Translations under genes and position numbers: made by a program | The notes under the pieces: generated by a model | The model's input: only the letters and a program-made list of their open reading frames with translations | Told to the model about the DNA's origin: nothing | The model's database searches: none | Shown here: in pieces, positions 62,856-64,000 of the stretch | Numbering within the stretch: the first letter of the stretch is position 1 | How the letters are laid out: the number at the start of each line of letters is the position of its first letter | Source of the DNA: Chrysomallon squamiferum | Taxonomy: Eukaryota > Mollusca > Gastropoda > Neomphalida > Peltospiridae | NCBI GenBank assembly: GCA_012295275.1 | Contig: CM022665.1 | Coordinates: 8,321,976-8,385,975 of the forward strand | Length of the DNA: 64,000 nucleotides | Direction: 5' to 3'

Positions 62856-64000
62856 CTTCAGTATCTGGCCAGATGGCTAGCAGTTTTAACATAAAAGACA
62901 TTTCAGTGTTTTTGTCTGGTCGTAAACGTACATTTTTAACAAGATTTTAAAATAATCAGAAGGATATAGAAATGACAGCTTATAGTAATTATTAATTCAG
63001 TTCTGTTTTACCATATGGGACAAAGAAAACAATAGATATTTTTTTGTTATTAATTACTGTGTAATTACTTGAACATCTGTAATGAATTCATATGGGATTC
63101 AGACCTACCTCAGCAAAACTATCACAGTGTTTAATGTGATTGAAGGACAAACATTAGAAGAAGAGAAATTATATAAGACTGTGTAAAGGAATATCCTTCA
63201 GTTATGGATTTTATCTTTGTCTCATTTTAATTATTTACAAAAACTGGTTTTAAAATTTGGAATTTCTAAAAATATCTAGTTTGTACTGCAGTCGTATTTA
63301 ACACTTCATATATTTTTAATATTTAAAATTTAGATTTGACAGACTATATATAGATATTTAATATATAGCTCACTGGCAACTGTCAGATCAATTCCCTCCA
63401 TCTAGACCCTTGCATGGGATCAGTGCATTTAAATGTATTACAAAAAAAAAAAAATATATATATATATTTATAATAAACACTCAAACCAACTCATTTTTTG
63501 ACTTGTTTGTAAAACATAAATAAAGGAAGTGAATGACATTTTCATTAACCATATGATACGAAGTTAAAGAAATGCACAAGCTAACTACAAACCATTAGCA
63601 CAAGACATATGCATAACCAGAAAACAAATTATAGTACATCTCTGGAAAGAGCACAGAAAAAACTAAAAAATGATATATTTATGATGCAAAAATTAATGGA
63701 GAAATGGCAATTTTATGTTAATTCTTGCAATTTTGGCCCATTTTCTCAAAGCTTTGAAATGATACAGTAATCAAAGTTTATTAAATTCTTGTTTATTAAG
63801 TTCATTGCCTGGAATTAACATTCTACCTTACTGAAGTTAGTTAATTTTGAACAAAAATAAACATCCAATCAAATGGCAGTATTTGATCATGGTCATAAGT
63901 TTGTTTCCAATCCATGCTGATAAATCAGATGATTTTGGCTGCATTTAGAACAGTAGTGGAAATTGCCAGATTATGGTAATATTTTACACAAATACATTTT
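62856..64000. other. CEP43 3' UTR and flank
   Basis: No coding exon is supported after the CEP43 stop (62853-62855). An AATAAA at 63472-63477, after an A/TA-rich run, is the most convincing poly(A) signal and would give a 3' UTR of about 0.64 kb. Nothing else is recognised up to the window end. Confidence 0.45.

Overview
This is intron-rich, strongly AT-rich animal nuclear DNA. Short exons with GT–AG introns, many CA/CT/TAA/TA microsatellites, and decayed DNA transposons and a LINE fragment all show this. Six conserved animal genes can be assembled exon by exon with intact frames, so the window looks like well-assembled functional sequence. The gene set (UPRT, SH3BGR-type, EXOC5/Sec10, a three-BIR IAP, IBA57, CEP43/FGFR1OP) is general to bilaterians. 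The repeat landscape suggests an invertebrate, perhaps a mollusc such as a cephalopod, but I cannot prove the species from sequence alone.

Layout: (1) 795-4280, plus: UPRT homologue, 7 exons, 221 aa. (2) 4281-12227: long AT-rich gene-free stretch between two convergent genes, probably containing both 3' UTRs. (3) 12228-17576, minus: SH3BGR-like gene, 4 coding exons, 675 aa. Its last exon encodes a 569-residue Glu/Lys/Arg repeat tail. (4) About 18036-18290, minus: degenerate RNase H piece of a non-LTR retrotransposon. (5) 19767-30583, minus: EXOC5 (Sec10), 19 exons, 711 aa, with a piggyBac-like remnant and a Tigger/pogo-like remnant in its introns. (6) 30584-34902: microsatellites, a second pogo-like fragment and diverged tandem repeats. 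(7) 34903-38834, plus: XIAP-type inhibitor of apoptosis, 8 coding exons, 602 aa. (8) 39110-42340, minus: IBA57, 6 coding exons, 385 aa, one GC–AG intron. (9) About 43890-46575: degenerate FLYWCH-MULE transposon and a long inverted repeat. (10) 47135-62855, plus: CEP43/FGFR1OP with an inserted EF-hand pair, 17 exons, 517 aa, with a dead Tc1-like element in its last intron. (11) 62856-64000: 3' UTR and flank.

The genes do not form a functional cluster. Orientation alternates, with two convergent pairs (UPRT/SH3BGR-like and IAP/IBA57, the latter with nearly touching 3' ends), two divergent pairs (EXOC5/IAP and IBA57/CEP43) and one tandem pair (SH3BGR-like/EXOC5). The most notable items are the EF-hand pair inside CEP43, the giant repeat tail of the SH3BGR-like protein, a possible intronic-polyadenylation BIR-only isoform of the IAP, and several identifiable dead transposons. 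I found no CRISPR array, operon, rRNA or tRNA, and no evidence for a wholly new multi-gene system.
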